Shown in pieces: positions 1-9,500 of a DNA stretch of 64,000 nt (the stretch's first letter is position 1; every line of letters starts with the position of its first letter). Under the pieces are notes generated by a model. It did not search any database and was not told where the DNA came from. It saw only the letters and a program-made list of their open reading frames with translations. The translations under genes were made by a program, and so were the position numbers. The DNA comes from Xaviernesmea rhizosphaerae (GTDB lineage: Bacteria; Pseudomonadota; Alphaproteobacteria; Rhizobiales; Rhizobiaceae): NCBI RefSeq assembly GCF_001938945.1, contig NZ_MKIO01000027.1:105551-169550 (forward strand). The letters run 5' to 3'.

Positions 1-687
1 GCCGCCCGCCTGTGCGGCGCGACCGGATGTCGCGCTGCCGGATGGGGCACTGGCGGATGGGGCACTGGCGGATGGGGCAGGGCGCGATGTCGCGCCGCCG
101 GACTGCCGCAGCAGGCGGCGCAGCTTCTCCAGCGCCTCGTCGCGGTCGCTGCCATAGGCGATCATGTCCTTCAGCCGCCCGTCGGCGCCGATCAGCAGCA
201 GCGCGGTGGTGTGGCTCATGTGGTAATCGTCGATCTCGCCCGGCAGCCGCGAGGCATGCACCATCCAGCCCTCCACCACCTTCTTCATCTCGGCGTCGCT
301 GCCGGTGATGCCGGTGATGCGGTCGGTGAAGGCATTGACATAGCCATTCATGACTTCGGGCGTGTCGCGCGAAGGGTCGACGGTGAAGAACAGCGCCTGC
401 AGGCTCTCGCCCGAAGGCCCAAGCGCGTTGAGCCAGTCCGCCATTTCAAACAGTGTGGTCGGGCAAACCTCCGGGCAGTGGGTGTAGCCGAAATAGACGA
501 GCGAGGGCGCGCGGTGGAAGATCGTCTCGTCCACGGGCTGGCCGCGATCATTGACCAGCGCGAAGCGTGCCTGGAAGCGGCCGGGGCGCACATCGTCGGC
601 CGAGACCCAGATCATCACGCCCACGAGCGCGGCCACGAACAGCGCGGTGACGGCGGCGGCCAGCTTTGCCAGCGGCGAGAGCGTCAT
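1..687 (-). CDS. SCO1/SenC family copper chaperone (3' end cut by window edge)
   Basis: Membrane-anchored SCO1/SenC protein. The family delivers copper to the CuA site of cytochrome oxidase or acts as a periplasmic thiol-disulfide protein. Residues 8-28 form one N-terminal hydrophobic anchor. A thioredoxin-like domain follows, with the copper motif C71-P-E-V-C75 and a distal His (H159, in YHMSHTTALLLI) that fits the third ligand. The start ATG shares bases with the stop of the PCu(A)C gene (ATGA), so the two are probably translationally coupled. The frame stays open for 229 codons to base 1, so the stop lies outside. The last 25 or so residues are a Pro/Ala/Ser tail, which suggests the true end is near. 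Family assignment is firm; the exact client oxidase is unknown. Confidence 0.9.
   Translation of the reverse strand, partial: MTLSPLAKLAAAVTALFVAALVGVMIWVSADDVRPGRFQARFALVNDRGQPVDETIFHRAPSLVYFGYTHCPEVCPTTLFEMADWLNALGPSGESLQALFFTVDPSRDTPEVMNGYVNAFTDRITGITGSDAEMKKVVEGWMVHASRLPGEIDDYHMSHTTALLLIGADGRLKDMIAYGSDRDEALEKLRRLLRQSGGATSRPAPSASAPSASAPSGSATSGRAAQAGG
41..85. repeat. 15-bp tandem repeat in the SCO1 tail
   Basis: The unit GATGGGGCACTGGCG occurs twice perfectly and a third time in part. It encodes the Pro-Ser-Ala-rich C-terminal tail of the SCO1-like protein. In-frame 15-bp units can change tail length without breaking the reading frame. Confidence 0.8.
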
Positions 688-1364
688 TGCCCGTTCTCCT
701 GATGGTTCATCGCTCCGTGATCCATCGTCCCGTGATTCATTGCCCCATGGTCCATGCTCCCGTGATCCATGCTTTTATGATCCATGGTCTTGCCGTCCGC
801 GCCGGGCAGCGCGCCTGCCGCCGGGCCGACCAGGAACTCCACCTCGGCCGTCCCGGCCTTCTCGAAGGTCAGGCTGGCCTTGACGTGATCGCCCTGCTTG
901 AAGGGGGCCTTGGGGTTGACGAACATCAGGTGATAGCTGCCGGGCTTGAGCGCCAGCGTGCCGCCGGCAGGGATCTCCAGGCCCTCCTTCATCTCGCGCA
1001 TCTGCATCACCCCGCCATCCATCGTCATGGAATGGATCTGCACGCTGCCGGCCAAGGGCGAGGCGGCGGAGACGAGGCGGTCGGCCGTCTGGCCGCAGTT
1101 GACGATGGTGACATAGCCGCCGCCCACCTTGGCCCCCGGCAGCATGGCGCGCGCCACCGGCTGCTCGATCGTCAGATCGCCGAGCGTCACCGGCGGCTCG
1201 GCCGAGGCCGGCGCGGCAAGGCTCACGCCCACGAGCAGCGCGCCGGCGACAGCAAGGGTCTGGACGGGACGGCGCATCAGCGTAGCGCAAGGGGCCGCAA
1301 GGGTGGCAGCCGAAGGCAGGGAGGGTGCGGTGAAGGCCGCGCGAAGGGTTTTGGACAGCGTCAT
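684..1364 (-). CDS. PCu(A)C-type periplasmic copper chaperone with Met/His-rich tail
   Basis: A 226-residue periplasmic copper(I) chaperone of the PCu(A)C (DUF461) family, which passes copper to CuA sites, often together with SCO proteins. I start at this ATG because AGAGGAGA lies just upstream; longer upstream extensions have no such site. A hydrophobic export segment runs to about residue 55 (cut near APASA). The cupredoxin-like domain spans about 57-180 and carries H111, M122, H145 and M147, matching the His/Met copper motif. Residues about 194-221 are six near-repeats of a Met-Asp/Asn-His unit, an added metal-binding tail. An internal Met30 is an alternative start. It is translationally coupled to the downstream SCO1 gene. 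Confidence 0.9.
   Translation of the reverse strand: MTLSKTLRAAFTAPSLPSAATLAAPCATLMRRPVQTLAVAGALLVGVSLAAPASAEPPVTLGDLTIEQPVARAMLPGAKVGGGYVTIVNCGQTADRLVSAASPLAGSVQIHSMTMDGGVMQMREMKEGLEIPAGGTLALKPGSYHLMFVNPKAPFKQGDHVKASLTFEKAGTAEVEFLVGPAAGALPGADGKTMDHKSMDHGSMDHGAMNHGTMDHGAMNHQENGQ
697..790. repeat. Degenerate 15-bp repeats encoding the MDHGx tail
   Basis: Six successive 15-bp units read on the minus strand as MDHKS, MDHGS, MDHGA, MNHGT, MDHGA and MNH. The units differ mostly at third positions, so the peptide repeat is kept while the DNA has drifted. Confidence 0.75.
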
Positions 1365-1743
1365 GGCGAAATCTCCTCTGGAGACGAAAGGGAGCAAGAT
1401 CGAAGGGCGGGAGGGCGGCGCATGTCCTGCGCCGGCCAATATGGAACGGGATCGAGCGGCGCCCTCTGCCGCGCCCTGCTGCCAAGCCATGCCGCGGATG
1501 AGCCGCAGAGGTCTGGCGGGTAAGGGGAGAGCTCGCCGGGCTCGGGCAGGCCGCGGCCCCGGAGAGGATCGGGAGAGGACCGGGCGACGATCGGCAGACC
1601 TGGCTGCAGGCGGCGCCGGGAGGATGCCTGCCGGGCATGCCCGCGCGCGGGCGCCTGTCCTGTCGAGCGTCCCGGTCAGCCACTTCGGTCACGCGTTCCG
1701 GCTCGCTTGTGTGGGTGCCGGGTCGCCCGCCGGAGGCCTGCGC
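1365..1743. other. 379-bp gap without a convincing gene
   Basis: It lies between two leftward copper-related genes. Open frames here are high-GC shadows without recognisable protein character. Apart from the ribosome binding site of the PCu(A)C gene near 1368-1375, I see no clear hairpin or promoter. It may hold the promoter for the chaperone-SCO1 pair. Confidence 0.5.
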
Positions 1744-2217
1744 TCAGGCCGGCAGTACTGGCGGGGCGCGCGGCTGGCTTTCGCGCGGAATCCGCCGGAT
1801 CTCGGGCAGCGCGGTCATTGCCGGCAGCGGCGCCGCCAGCGCGGGACGCAGGCGCTGGCCGATTAGATCGGGTGGCGGGGGAAGCAGGATGGCCGCGCAG
1901 AGGCGGCAGGCGTCGCAGCGAGCGGAATTATGCCACGGGCCGTGCCGACCATCCTGCTCGTGACCGGCATCGGCCGGCCCGGCTGCGGAAGCGGCCGTCT
2001 CATGGCAGAGCTGCGGCAGGCTGCCATCCGGCAGGAGATAGGCGAAGCGCTCCGCCGGTGCGATCAGGATGGAGGACGCCGCCTGAAGGCTCTCGCCCGC
2101 AAGGACCGGAACGCGATGGGACAGCCCGACGCAGATCAGCGCCAGCGCGCACACAAGGCGCAGCGCCAGACGGTGCCAGCATCTGGTCGAAAACCTGTCG
2201 ACCCTCGCTTTCGCCAT
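1744..2217 (-). CDS. Small membrane-anchored Cys-rich protein (DUF2946-like)
   Basis: A 157-residue protein with one hydrophobic segment (about 18-34), then a probably periplasmic region with Cys71, a His/Asp/Gly-rich stretch (about 84-98) and the cysteine cluster C101-D-A-C104-R-L-C107. After that comes a proline-rich hydrophobic stretch. This build resembles DUF2946-type proteins found beside copper genes in Alphaproteobacteria, but I recognise the layout rather than a full domain. The start was chosen for GGAGAG about 4 bases upstream. It reads in the same direction as the copper chaperone and SCO1 genes, 379 bp upstream of them, so a role in periplasmic metal handling is an inference from context. 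Confidence 0.65.
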   Translation of the reverse strand: MAKARVDRFSTRCWHRLALRLVCALALICVGLSHRVPVLAGESLQAASSILIAPAERFAYLLPDGSLPQLCHETAASAAGPADAGHEQDGRHGPWHNSARCDACRLCAAILLPPPPDLIGQRLRPALAAPLPAMTALPEIRRIPRESQPRAPPVLPA

Positions 2218-2373
2218 TGCCCTCTCCAGATCCGCTCCTCTCCCGCCTATAGAGCCATGCGCGCTGCCGCAATGCGACATATTTCCACGCAGCCTATCGC
2301 GCTTGCCCCGGCGCGGCCATCTTGCCATGGCTTCGCTGTGGTCGCGCGGCGCCCCCCCGCGCGCCAAGGGCAT

Positions 2374-2422
2374 TTTGACATACGATCCTCAAGATCGCTG
2401 CAGGTGGATATCAAATGTCAAA
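2374..2422 (+). promoter_or_regulatory. Candidate promoter/operator ahead of the unknown gene at 2444
   Basis: A perfect -35-like TTGACA lies at 2375-2380. The octamer TTTGACAT (2374-2381) is repeated as its reverse complement ATGTCAAA at 2415-2422, and a smaller palindrome GATCCTCAAGATC sits between. The -10 position is poor (CTGCAG), so activator or repressor control is plausible. It also lies between divergent genes. Confidence 0.4.
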
Positions 2423-2443
2423 TTCATTCCACTGGGAAGCGCG

Positions 2444-3067
2444 ATGTATTACCTGATCAAGATCGAGCTGCACGAGCAACGGCCCGTGCTCGAAACGCGG
2501 ATCGGCGCTGAGCATCCGCTCTTTGAGCGCTATCCCGACGATCTCGTGCATCTGCGCCAGCGCCGCTGCCTCGCGCCCTGTGATTATGCCGAGCATGCCA
2601 CACTTCTCGACGCGGCCTTCGGTGTTTGCGAACAGAGGCCGCAAGACTATTGCGTGCGGGTCGAGGCGCATTCTCCCCTCCGGGATGTGCCTTATCTCAT
2701 CCACACAGGGTTCGAGCTTCCCCTAATGCTTGATGGCCTCAAGCCGCTCGCCGTCTTCTCGGACCTTTCCGACAGCGCGGTCATCACGGATACCAGAGCG
2801 CGGTTCGCGCCCTTCGTCGCGCAAGGGCGGATCGTCCTTGTCGAGCAGGGGCGGACGATGACCTTTGACGGCCGGTCGATCACGATGGTCGACCTGTTCT
2901 ATTACCTGCCGGGCGAAGGCTGGCGCGTGCCGGTGCTTGGCGCGCTGCGCGCTGAAGCCCGCCCCTGGAGCGAGGCTGCCGAGGAGATCGAGGGCCTGCT
3001 GCTCGGCTATAGTCCGGCGCAGAATGGCTGGTGGCGGGAGAGAAACCGCCGCGAAGCGCGTAAGTAG
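2444..3067 (+). CDS. Unrecognised cytoplasmic protein, 207 aa
   Basis: I do not recognise a family. The 207-residue product has no signal peptide and no membrane segment. It is rich in charged and aromatic residues, with three cysteines in the first 80 residues (near CLAPC and GVC) and a Trp/Arg-rich end (WWRERN). The start at MYYLIKIEL is preferred over an in-frame upstream start because the upstream part looks like noncoding leader carrying a promoter-like TTGACA. Codon use and frame continuity are like the neighbours. It sits between copper genes (divergent) and a cobalamin riboswitch (downstream), with no operon partner. Confidence 0.7.
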   Translation: MYYLIKIELHEQRPVLETRIGAEHPLFERYPDDLVHLRQRRCLAPCDYAEHATLLDAAFGVCEQRPQDYCVRVEAHSPLRDVPYLIHTGFELPLMLDGLKPLAVFSDLSDSAVITDTRARFAPFVAQGRIVLVEQGRTMTFDGRSITMVDLFYYLPGEGWRVPVLGALRAEARPWSEAAEEIEGLLLGYSPAQNGWWRERNRREARK

Positions 3068-3204
3068 AGGAATGGCGGGAACGAAATTGCATCCGTCGCG
3101 CCGCAGCGACGGGGTCCCGCGACAGGGACCGTTTCCACAACCACCCGCGTCCGCCCGACCCGGCGCCTCTTGCGCCGCGCCCTGCCTTGCGCTTAGCTGA
3201 GGGC

Positions 3205-3456
3205 CGATGGTTCCTGCGGTCATGACGTGCCGCGGGATGAAAAGGGAATGCGGTGAGGATGACCCTGATGGGGCCGAAACCGCAGCTGCCCCCGCAACTG
3301 TGAGCGGTGAACGACATCCAGACGGCCACTGGCGTCTTTTTTCGGTTTGCGTCGCCTTATCGACGCCGAAGCGCTGCCGCTTCGACCGGGAAGGACAGGA
3401 CGCCGGGAAGGCGGATGCCGTGTTGACCCGCAAGCCAGGAGACCTGCCATCGACAA
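3205..3456 (+). promoter_or_regulatory. Cobalamin riboswitch (upstream of CbiM-like gene)
   Basis: Hallmarks in order: GGTTCC-type P1/P2 strand, GATGAAAAGGGAA, CGGTG, the conserved CCCCCGCAACTGTGA core, then GAAGGCGGATGC and the B12-box end AGCCAGGAGACCTGCC. It lies about 130 bases ahead of the CbiM-like gene on the same strand. Such elements usually repress expression when adenosylcobalamin is abundant. Confidence 0.93.
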
Positions 3457-3583
3457 GCCGGGCGGAACGCGCCGGTCTCGTCGCCTGCGGCCCGTCCTTT
3501 CGGCCTGCCGCGCATCGCCGGGGGCCGCGCTGATGCCTTTCTTCAGCCGATGAACCGCGCGGTGGGCGCGGGGAGGGACTTTC

Positions 3584-4261
3584 ATGCATATCGAACCCGG
3601 CGTCGTGGACGGCGCCAAGATCATTCTGAGCTATGCCACGGCGGCGGGCGCCCTGGTGCTGACGGGCGGCATGGCCCGGCAAACCGTTCGGCGGGATGGC
3701 GCAGTGCCGCTCGCCTTGCGCAGCCTGGCGACGACGGCGCTGGTCTTCTGCTTCTTCGAGGTGCTGCCGCATCACCCGGTCGGCGTTTCCGAGGTACATC
3801 TGATCCTCGGCTCAACGCTGCTCCTGTTGTTCGGCGCGGGGCCGGCGGCCATCGGCCTGGCGCTGGGGCTCCTGATCCAGGGCCTGTTCTTCGCGCCCTT
3901 CGACCTGCCGCAATATGGCATGAACGTCACCACGCTCCTGGTGCCGCTCTGGGCCATCCACCGGCTCGCCGCCCGCATCGTGCCGGCGGGCACCGCCTAT
4001 GTCGACCTCCGCTATCGCCAGGCGCTTGCCCTGTCGGTCGCCTATCAGGGCGGCATCGTCGGCTGGGTCGCCTTCTGGGCGCTTTACGGCCATGGCTTCA
4101 GCGCGGAGAATCTCGCCAGCGTCGGCGCCTTCGGTGCGGCCTATATGAGCGTCGTGCTCGTCGAACCGCTGATCGACCTCGCGGTGCTGGCCGCCGCCAA
4201 GGCGGCAGCGGGCGCCACGCGCGGCCCGCTCTTCACGCCCCGCCTGCATCTGAAAGCGTAA
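3584..4261 (+). CDS. CbiM-type energy-coupling factor permease (cobalt/nickel uptake)
   Basis: A 225-residue integral membrane protein of the CbiM/NikM family, the substrate-binding S component of cobalt or nickel ECF transporters. The mature N-terminus begins Met-His-Ile-Glu-Pro-Gly, and His2 is a metal ligand in this family. H63, H64 and H72 in HHPVGVSEVH fit the further conserved histidines. About six or seven hydrophobic helices fill the rest. GGGAGGGA precedes the start. The gene follows a cobalamin riboswitch, so cobalt for B12 synthesis is the likely substrate. No CbiN, CbiQ or CbiO partner follows; the next gene is a Crp-type regulator. It may work alone, as reported for some CbiMN-type units, or use distant subunits. 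Confidence 0.85.
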   Translation: MHIEPGVVDGAKIILSYATAAGALVLTGGMARQTVRRDGAVPLALRSLATTALVFCFFEVLPHHPVGVSEVHLILGSTLLLLFGAGPAAIGLALGLLIQGLFFAPFDLPQYGMNVTTLLVPLWAIHRLAARIVPAGTAYVDLRYRQALALSVAYQGGIVGWVAFWALYGHGFSAENLASVGAFGAAYMSVVLVEPLIDLAVLAAAKAAAGATRGPLFTPRLHLKA

Positions 4262-4456
4262 GGACATGCCGGCCGGCGCAAGACGCCGGCCGGCGCATGG
4301 TCTTCCTTCTCCGGCCGCTTTCTCCCGACGCTTTTCTCTGCCCTCTTTTCTCCGGCTCTCTGGCATCCTTTCGGCTCTGGCCCAGTTCTCCTCTCGATGC
4401 GGCCGCTCGGTCCGCTGCCGGACAGTCGCGTGTTTGACGTTTCGAGGAGAGAGTTC

Positions 4457-5209
4457 ATGACCATATCCGCCCTGCCGCTCAAGCCAGCCGATCTCGACGG
4501 GCCGGACGAGGGTGCCGGAATTGTCAACCGGATGCTGGCGCCGCTGCCGGCAGAGGAGCGCGCCCTGCTCAAGCCCCATCTCGAACATGTGGATCTGCCG
4601 CGCGGCTTCGTCTTCATCGAGGCGGGCGAGGTGATCGAGCATGTCTATTTTCCCGATCAGGGACTGGCCTCGGTCATTGCCGTGTCTCCCGGCGGCCGCA
4701 AGGCGGAAGCCGGCATGATCGGGCGCGAGGGCTTCACCCCCGTCGCGCCGCTGGCGGGCGCGCAGGTGAGCCTGCACCGGGTGATCGCCCAGATCGCCGG
4801 CCATGGTTGGCGCCTGCCGATCGATGTCTTTCGCGAGGTCCTGCCGTCCTGCCCGCATCTGACCGCGCGGCTGATGCGGGCGGCGCATCACCTGGCCATG
4901 CAGGTCTCCTTCACCGCGCTCGCCAATGCCAGCGCGCCGGTGGAGGAGCGCCTCGCCCGCTGGCTTTTGATGTGCCATGACCGGCTGGAGGGCGAGGCGA
5001 TGCACCTGACCCACGACTTCATCGCGCTGATGCTGGCCGTGCGCCGGCCAAGCGTGACCACCGCGCTGCATATTCTGGAGGGGCGCGGCTGGATCCGCGC
5101 CGAGCGCGGCGTGATCCTGATGCGCGACCGCGCGGCGCTGGAAACCTTCGCTGGTGATATCTACGGCCAGGCCGAGGCGGAATATCGCCGGCTGCTGGGC
5201 GCCTTCTGA
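4457..5209 (+). CDS. Crp/Fnr family transcriptional regulator
   Basis: A 250-residue Crp/Fnr-type DNA-binding regulator. Residues about 20-135 form the cyclic-nucleotide-binding-like beta roll (LPRGFVFIEAGEVIEHVYF). The C-terminal winged helix-turn-helix spans about 155-235, with the recognition region near LAVRRPSVTTALHILEG. No Fnr-type N-terminal cysteine cluster is present, so it does not look like an iron-sulfur oxygen sensor. The ATG with AGGAGAGAG upstream was chosen; an upstream in-frame ATG has no such site. The subgroup resembles the many uncharacterised Crp-like proteins in rhizobia that bind no known effector. Neighbours give no clear target. Confidence 0.88.
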   Translation: MTISALPLKPADLDGPDEGAGIVNRMLAPLPAEERALLKPHLEHVDLPRGFVFIEAGEVIEHVYFPDQGLASVIAVSPGGRKAEAGMIGREGFTPVAPLAGAQVSLHRVIAQIAGHGWRLPIDVFREVLPSCPHLTARLMRAAHHLAMQVSFTALANASAPVEERLARWLLMCHDRLEGEAMHLTHDFIALMLAVRRPSVTTALHILEGRGWIRAERGVILMRDRAALETFAGDIYGQAEAEYRRLLGAF

Positions 5210-5382
5210 CAGCTGACGTCGCCTGGTCCGCCTGTCCCAGGGGTCTCTCGTCGACACTTGGATGAGGCGGGTCGGCGCACCGCGCGGGGGACACCGTCAG
5301 CCCCTATTTCAGAATTTTCTTTCATGCCTTGGAACAAAATTACGTGAGATTCATTCTCTCGCCGCTCACGGGAGATTGATTG

Positions 5383-6561
5383 ATGGGCTTTGTGTCACGC
5401 AACAGGTCATCCTCGCGGGGATGGCCGATATTTCTCTCGGGCTTTGTCTGCCTTGCGCCTTTGGCTGCGGCCCACGAGGAGAACAAGACGGCTGCCGAGC
5501 CCCCGGCCATTCCCGTGACCGCGATCGCCGCGACGAACGAGACGCTTGCGCGGGTGATCGACGGCATCGGCACGGTGGCGCCGCTCCAGTCGGTGACCGT
5601 GCGCCCGCGCATCGACGGTCTCGTGCTCGATGTCCCTTTTTCGGAAGGGCAGATCGTCGAGAAGGGCGCGGTGCTGCTGCGGCTCGACGACAGCCAGCTG
5701 CGCTCCGAGCTGAATTCCACCCGCGCCAAGCGCGCGCAGGACGAGGCGCAGCTGAAGAATGCGCAAGCCGATGCCGAGCGCTACGAGATGCTGGCGCAGA
5801 AGGGCGTGGCCGCGGCCGCGACGCTCGACCAGAAGCGCGCCTCCCTGCAGCAATATTCCGCCGCCGTCGATTATGACGATGCCATCATCAAGAATGCCGA
5901 GACGCAGCTGAGTTTCGCTACGGTCACCGCGCCCTTCACCGGCCGCGCCGGCTTCCGTCAGGTCGATCCCGGCAGCGTCATCAGCGCCAGCGCCTCCACC
6001 GGCATCGTCACCATCACCCAGATGAACCCGATCGGCGTGTCCTTCGTCGCGCCGGGCGACCGCTTCGGCGAAATCCGCGAGGCCATGCGCGAAGGGATCG
6101 CCACCGTCGAGGTTTCCACCACCGATGGCACCCGCCGGCTTGCCACGGGCGAGCTGAAGATCATGGACAATGCGGTGGACGCCGATAATGGTTCGATCCA
6201 TCTGCGCGCGGAGTTCGACAATGCCGGGCAGAATCTGTGGCCCGGCCTGCCCGTGGCCACACGGCTGACCGTCGAGCGGCGCGCAGGCGTGGTCGTGCCG
6301 GACAAGGCGCTGGCACGCAGCCCCGCCGGTCTCTACGCCTATGTGGTCAAGGACGGCAGGGTGGAGAAGCGCGCGGTCACCACAGCCTTCGTGACGGATG
6401 CGCGGGCGCTGGTGACCAAAGGCATCGCGACGGGCGAGCAGGTGGTGATGGACGGCCAGTCGCGCATCGGTGACGGCGCGCGCGTCAGCGTCAGCCCTTG
6501 GAAAGGCACGCCGGAGGGCGAGCTGCCAGCGGGCGCGCCGCAAGCGGGGGTCTCCCCATGA
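5383..6561 (+). CDS. RND efflux periplasmic adaptor (MdtA-like)
   Basis: A 392-residue membrane fusion protein linking an inner-membrane RND pump to an outer-membrane channel. An N-terminal signal segment ends near LAAAHEE. The barrel-sandwich halves are visible at PRIDGLVLDVPFSEGQ and FATVTAPFTGRAGFRQVD, with a coiled-coil hairpin between them (about 105-170) and beta-barrel and membrane-proximal domains beyond. Start ATG has GGGAGA about 7 bases upstream; the TTG immediately before it is unlikely. The stop overlaps the start of the pump gene (ATGA). Substrates cannot be told from sequence. No outer-membrane factor gene accompanies it. Confidence 0.92.
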   Translation: MGFVSRNRSSSRGWPIFLSGFVCLAPLAAAHEENKTAAEPPAIPVTAIAATNETLARVIDGIGTVAPLQSVTVRPRIDGLVLDVPFSEGQIVEKGAVLLRLDDSQLRSELNSTRAKRAQDEAQLKNAQADAERYEMLAQKGVAAAATLDQKRASLQQYSAAVDYDDAIIKNAETQLSFATVTAPFTGRAGFRQVDPGSVISASASTGIVTITQMNPIGVSFVAPGDRFGEIREAMREGIATVEVSTTDGTRRLATGELKIMDNAVDADNGSIHLRAEFDNAGQNLWPGLPVATRLTVERRAGVVVPDKALARSPAGLYAYVVKDGRVEKRAVTTAFVTDARALVTKGIATGEQVVMDGQSRIGDGARVSVSPWKGTPEGELPAGAPQAGVSP

Positions 6562-9500
6562 ACTCGACGGCGCAGGACAAGCTCTCGGGCGCGCGCACTT
6601 CCGGCTTCTTCGCCTTCTTCATCGATCATCCCGTCGCCACCTTTCTGATCATGGTCGGCATCTTCGTCATCGGGGCGGTCTGCTATCCCTTCCTGCCGGT
6701 CTCGGCCCTGCCGCAGATCGATTTTCCGACGATCCAGATCGAGGCGAGCCTGCCGGGCGCCTCGCCCGATACCATGGCGGCAAGCGTTGCCCAGCCGATC
6801 GAGCAGGCGCTCTCGCGCGTCAGCGGCATCACCGAAATGACCTCCAACAGCTCGCTCGGCACCACCTCCATCACCGTGCAGTTCGCGCTGGACCAGGACA
6901 TCCAGACCGCGGCGAGCGACGTGCAGACGGCGATCAGCGAGGCCTCGGGCTCGCTGCCCAAGGACATGCCGTCGGCGCCGACCGTGCATAAGGTCAATCC
7001 GGCCGATGCGCCGGTCATGCAGCTTTCGGCCACCTCCGATCTCCTGACCTTGCCGCAGCTCGACGAATATATCGAGCGCAACGTCGCCACCCGGATCGGA
7101 CAGGTCTCCGGCGTCGCCTATGTCAATATCGGCGGCAAGCAGAAGCCGGCGATCCGCATCGCCGTCGATCCCGGCCGGTTGGCCCAGGCCGACGTGACGC
7201 TGGAGGATGTGCGCACCGCCATCGGCTATTTGAGCCTCAGCGCGCCCAAGGGCAATATCGACGACCCGACGCGCACCTTTCCCATCACCACCAACGACCA
7301 GATTACCTCTTCGGCCGAGTGGAACGATGCGGTGATTGCCTATCGCAATGGCGGGCCGGTGCGCATTCGCGATATCGGCCGGGCGGTGGACGGCGCCGAG
7401 GACGCCAAGATGGCGCATTGGACCAACGGACAGCGCGGCATTGCGCTCGACGTGTTCCGCCAGCCGGGCGCCAATGTCATCGAGGTCGTCAATGCCATCA
7501 AGGCCCAGCTGCCGGCGCTCCAGGCCGCGCTGCCGCCCTCGATCAAGCTGGAGCTGGTGACGGACCGCACCACGACGATCCGCGCTTCGGTCGAGGACGT
7601 GCAGTTCACCCTCGTGCTGACCATCGGCCTGGTGGTGCTGGTGATCTTCCTGTTCCTGCGCAATGTCAGGGCGACGCTGATCCCGGCCGTCACCCTGCCG
7701 ATCGCGCTGGTGGGCGCGCTGGCGCCCATGTGGCTGCTCGGCTTCAGTCTCGACAATCTCTCGCTGATGGCTCTGGTGGTGGCGGTCGGCTTCGTGGTGG
7801 ACGACGCCATCGTCATGCTCGAGAACATCAGCCGCCATATCGAGGAGGGCGTGGCCCCGATGGAGGCCGCGCGGCGCGGCGCGGGCGAGATCGGCTTCAC
7901 CATCGTCTCCATCAGCCTGTCGCTGATCGCGGTGCTGATCCCCATCCTGCTGCTGGGCGGCATTGTCGGGCGTCTGTTCCGCGAGTTCGCGCTGACCTTG
8001 ACGGTCGCCATCGCGCTCTCCGCCTTCGTGTCGCTGACGCTGACGCCAATGCTCGCCGCGCGCTTCATCCGTGTGGTGCCAAAGGAGGCGCATGGCCGGC
8101 TCTACCGGATGGGCGAGGCCTTCTTCGACGGGCTGCTTTCGCTCTATGCCCGCAGCCTGACGCCGGCAATCCGTTATCGCTACGTGACGCTCGCCATCTT
8201 CCTCGCCACCATCGGGCTGACGGCCTATCTCTTCGTCACCATCCCCAAGGGCTTCTTTCCCGAACAGGACACCGGCTTCATCGCGGGGCTTTCCCAGGCC
8301 TCGCCGGACATTTCCTATAGCGAGATGGCGAAGCTTCAGGAAAAGGTCAGCGCCATCATCCTGAAAGACCCTGCTGTCTACAGCGTGTTCATGGATATCG
8401 GCGGCGGCAATGGCGGCAATGCCATGAACCAGGGCCATGTCAACATCACGCTCAAGCCGCGCGGCGAGCGCGACGCCAGCGCTCGGGAGGTGATCGACCG
8501 GCTGGGCACGGCGCTTAACGCGCAGCAGGGCATCCAGCTGTTCATGCAGTCGGCGCAGGACATCAATATCGGCGCACGCCCTGCGAAAACGCAGTATCAA
8601 TATACGCTGCAGGATGGCGATATCAGCGAACTGGCCGCCTGGTCCGGCAAGATCACCGCGGCCCTACAGGCCATGCCGGAGCTGCGCGATGTCGGCAGCG
8701 ACCGGCAGGCGGAAGCGCCCACCCTTGCCATCCGCATCGACCGTGCCGCCGCCAGCCTCTATGGCGTGCTGCCGGCCACCATCGACGAGACGCTGTACGA
8801 CGCCTTCGGCCAGCGCCAGGTGGCCTCCTATTCCACGCAGACCGATACGTTCCATGTGGTGCTGGAGGTGCTGCCCAATCTCCAGCGCGATATCGCCACG
8901 CTGGACCGGCTCTCCGTGCGGTCCTCGGGCGGCACGCTGGTGCCGCTGTCGGTGGTGGCCAAATGGTCGACCGACGGGGTTTCGCCTGTTTCGATCGCCC
9001 ATCAGGGCCAGTCGCCGGCCGTCACCGTCTCCTTCAATCTGGCGCCCTCGGTGGCGCTGGGGCAGGCGACCAAGGCGATCGAGGCGACGGTGGCGGCGCT
9101 GCATCCGCCAGCCGCGCTGCAGACGAGCTTTTCCGGCAGCGCCCGCGCCTTTCAGGAGTCGCTCTCCACCGTGCCGCTCTTGATCCTCGCCTCGCTCTTC
9201 GTGGTCTATCTCATCCTCGGCGTGCTCTACGAAAGCCTGATCCATCCCTTGACCATCCTGTCGACCCTGCCGTCTGCCGGCCTCGGCGCGCTTCTGGCGC
9301 TCGACTGGGCGGGGCTCGATTTCGGCCTCGTCGGCATGATCGGCGTGATCCTGCTGATCGGCATCGTCAAGAAGAACGGCATCATGCTGGTCGATTTCGC
9401 CATCCAGGCGGAGCGTGAGGGGATGAGCAGCGAGGAGGCGATCGTCAAGGCCGCGCATATGCGCTTCCGCCCGATCCTGATGACGACCATGGCCGCGCTG

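Noticed and set aside
41-85. CRISPR-like array in the first 100 bases
   Set aside because: Units are contiguous 15-bp tandem repeats inside a coding tail, with no spacers.
775-1692. Long minus-strand frame opposite the PCu(A)C and leader region
   Set aside because: High-GC shadow: the predicted protein is Arg/Pro-rich with no domain and conflicts with the well-supported chaperone frame.
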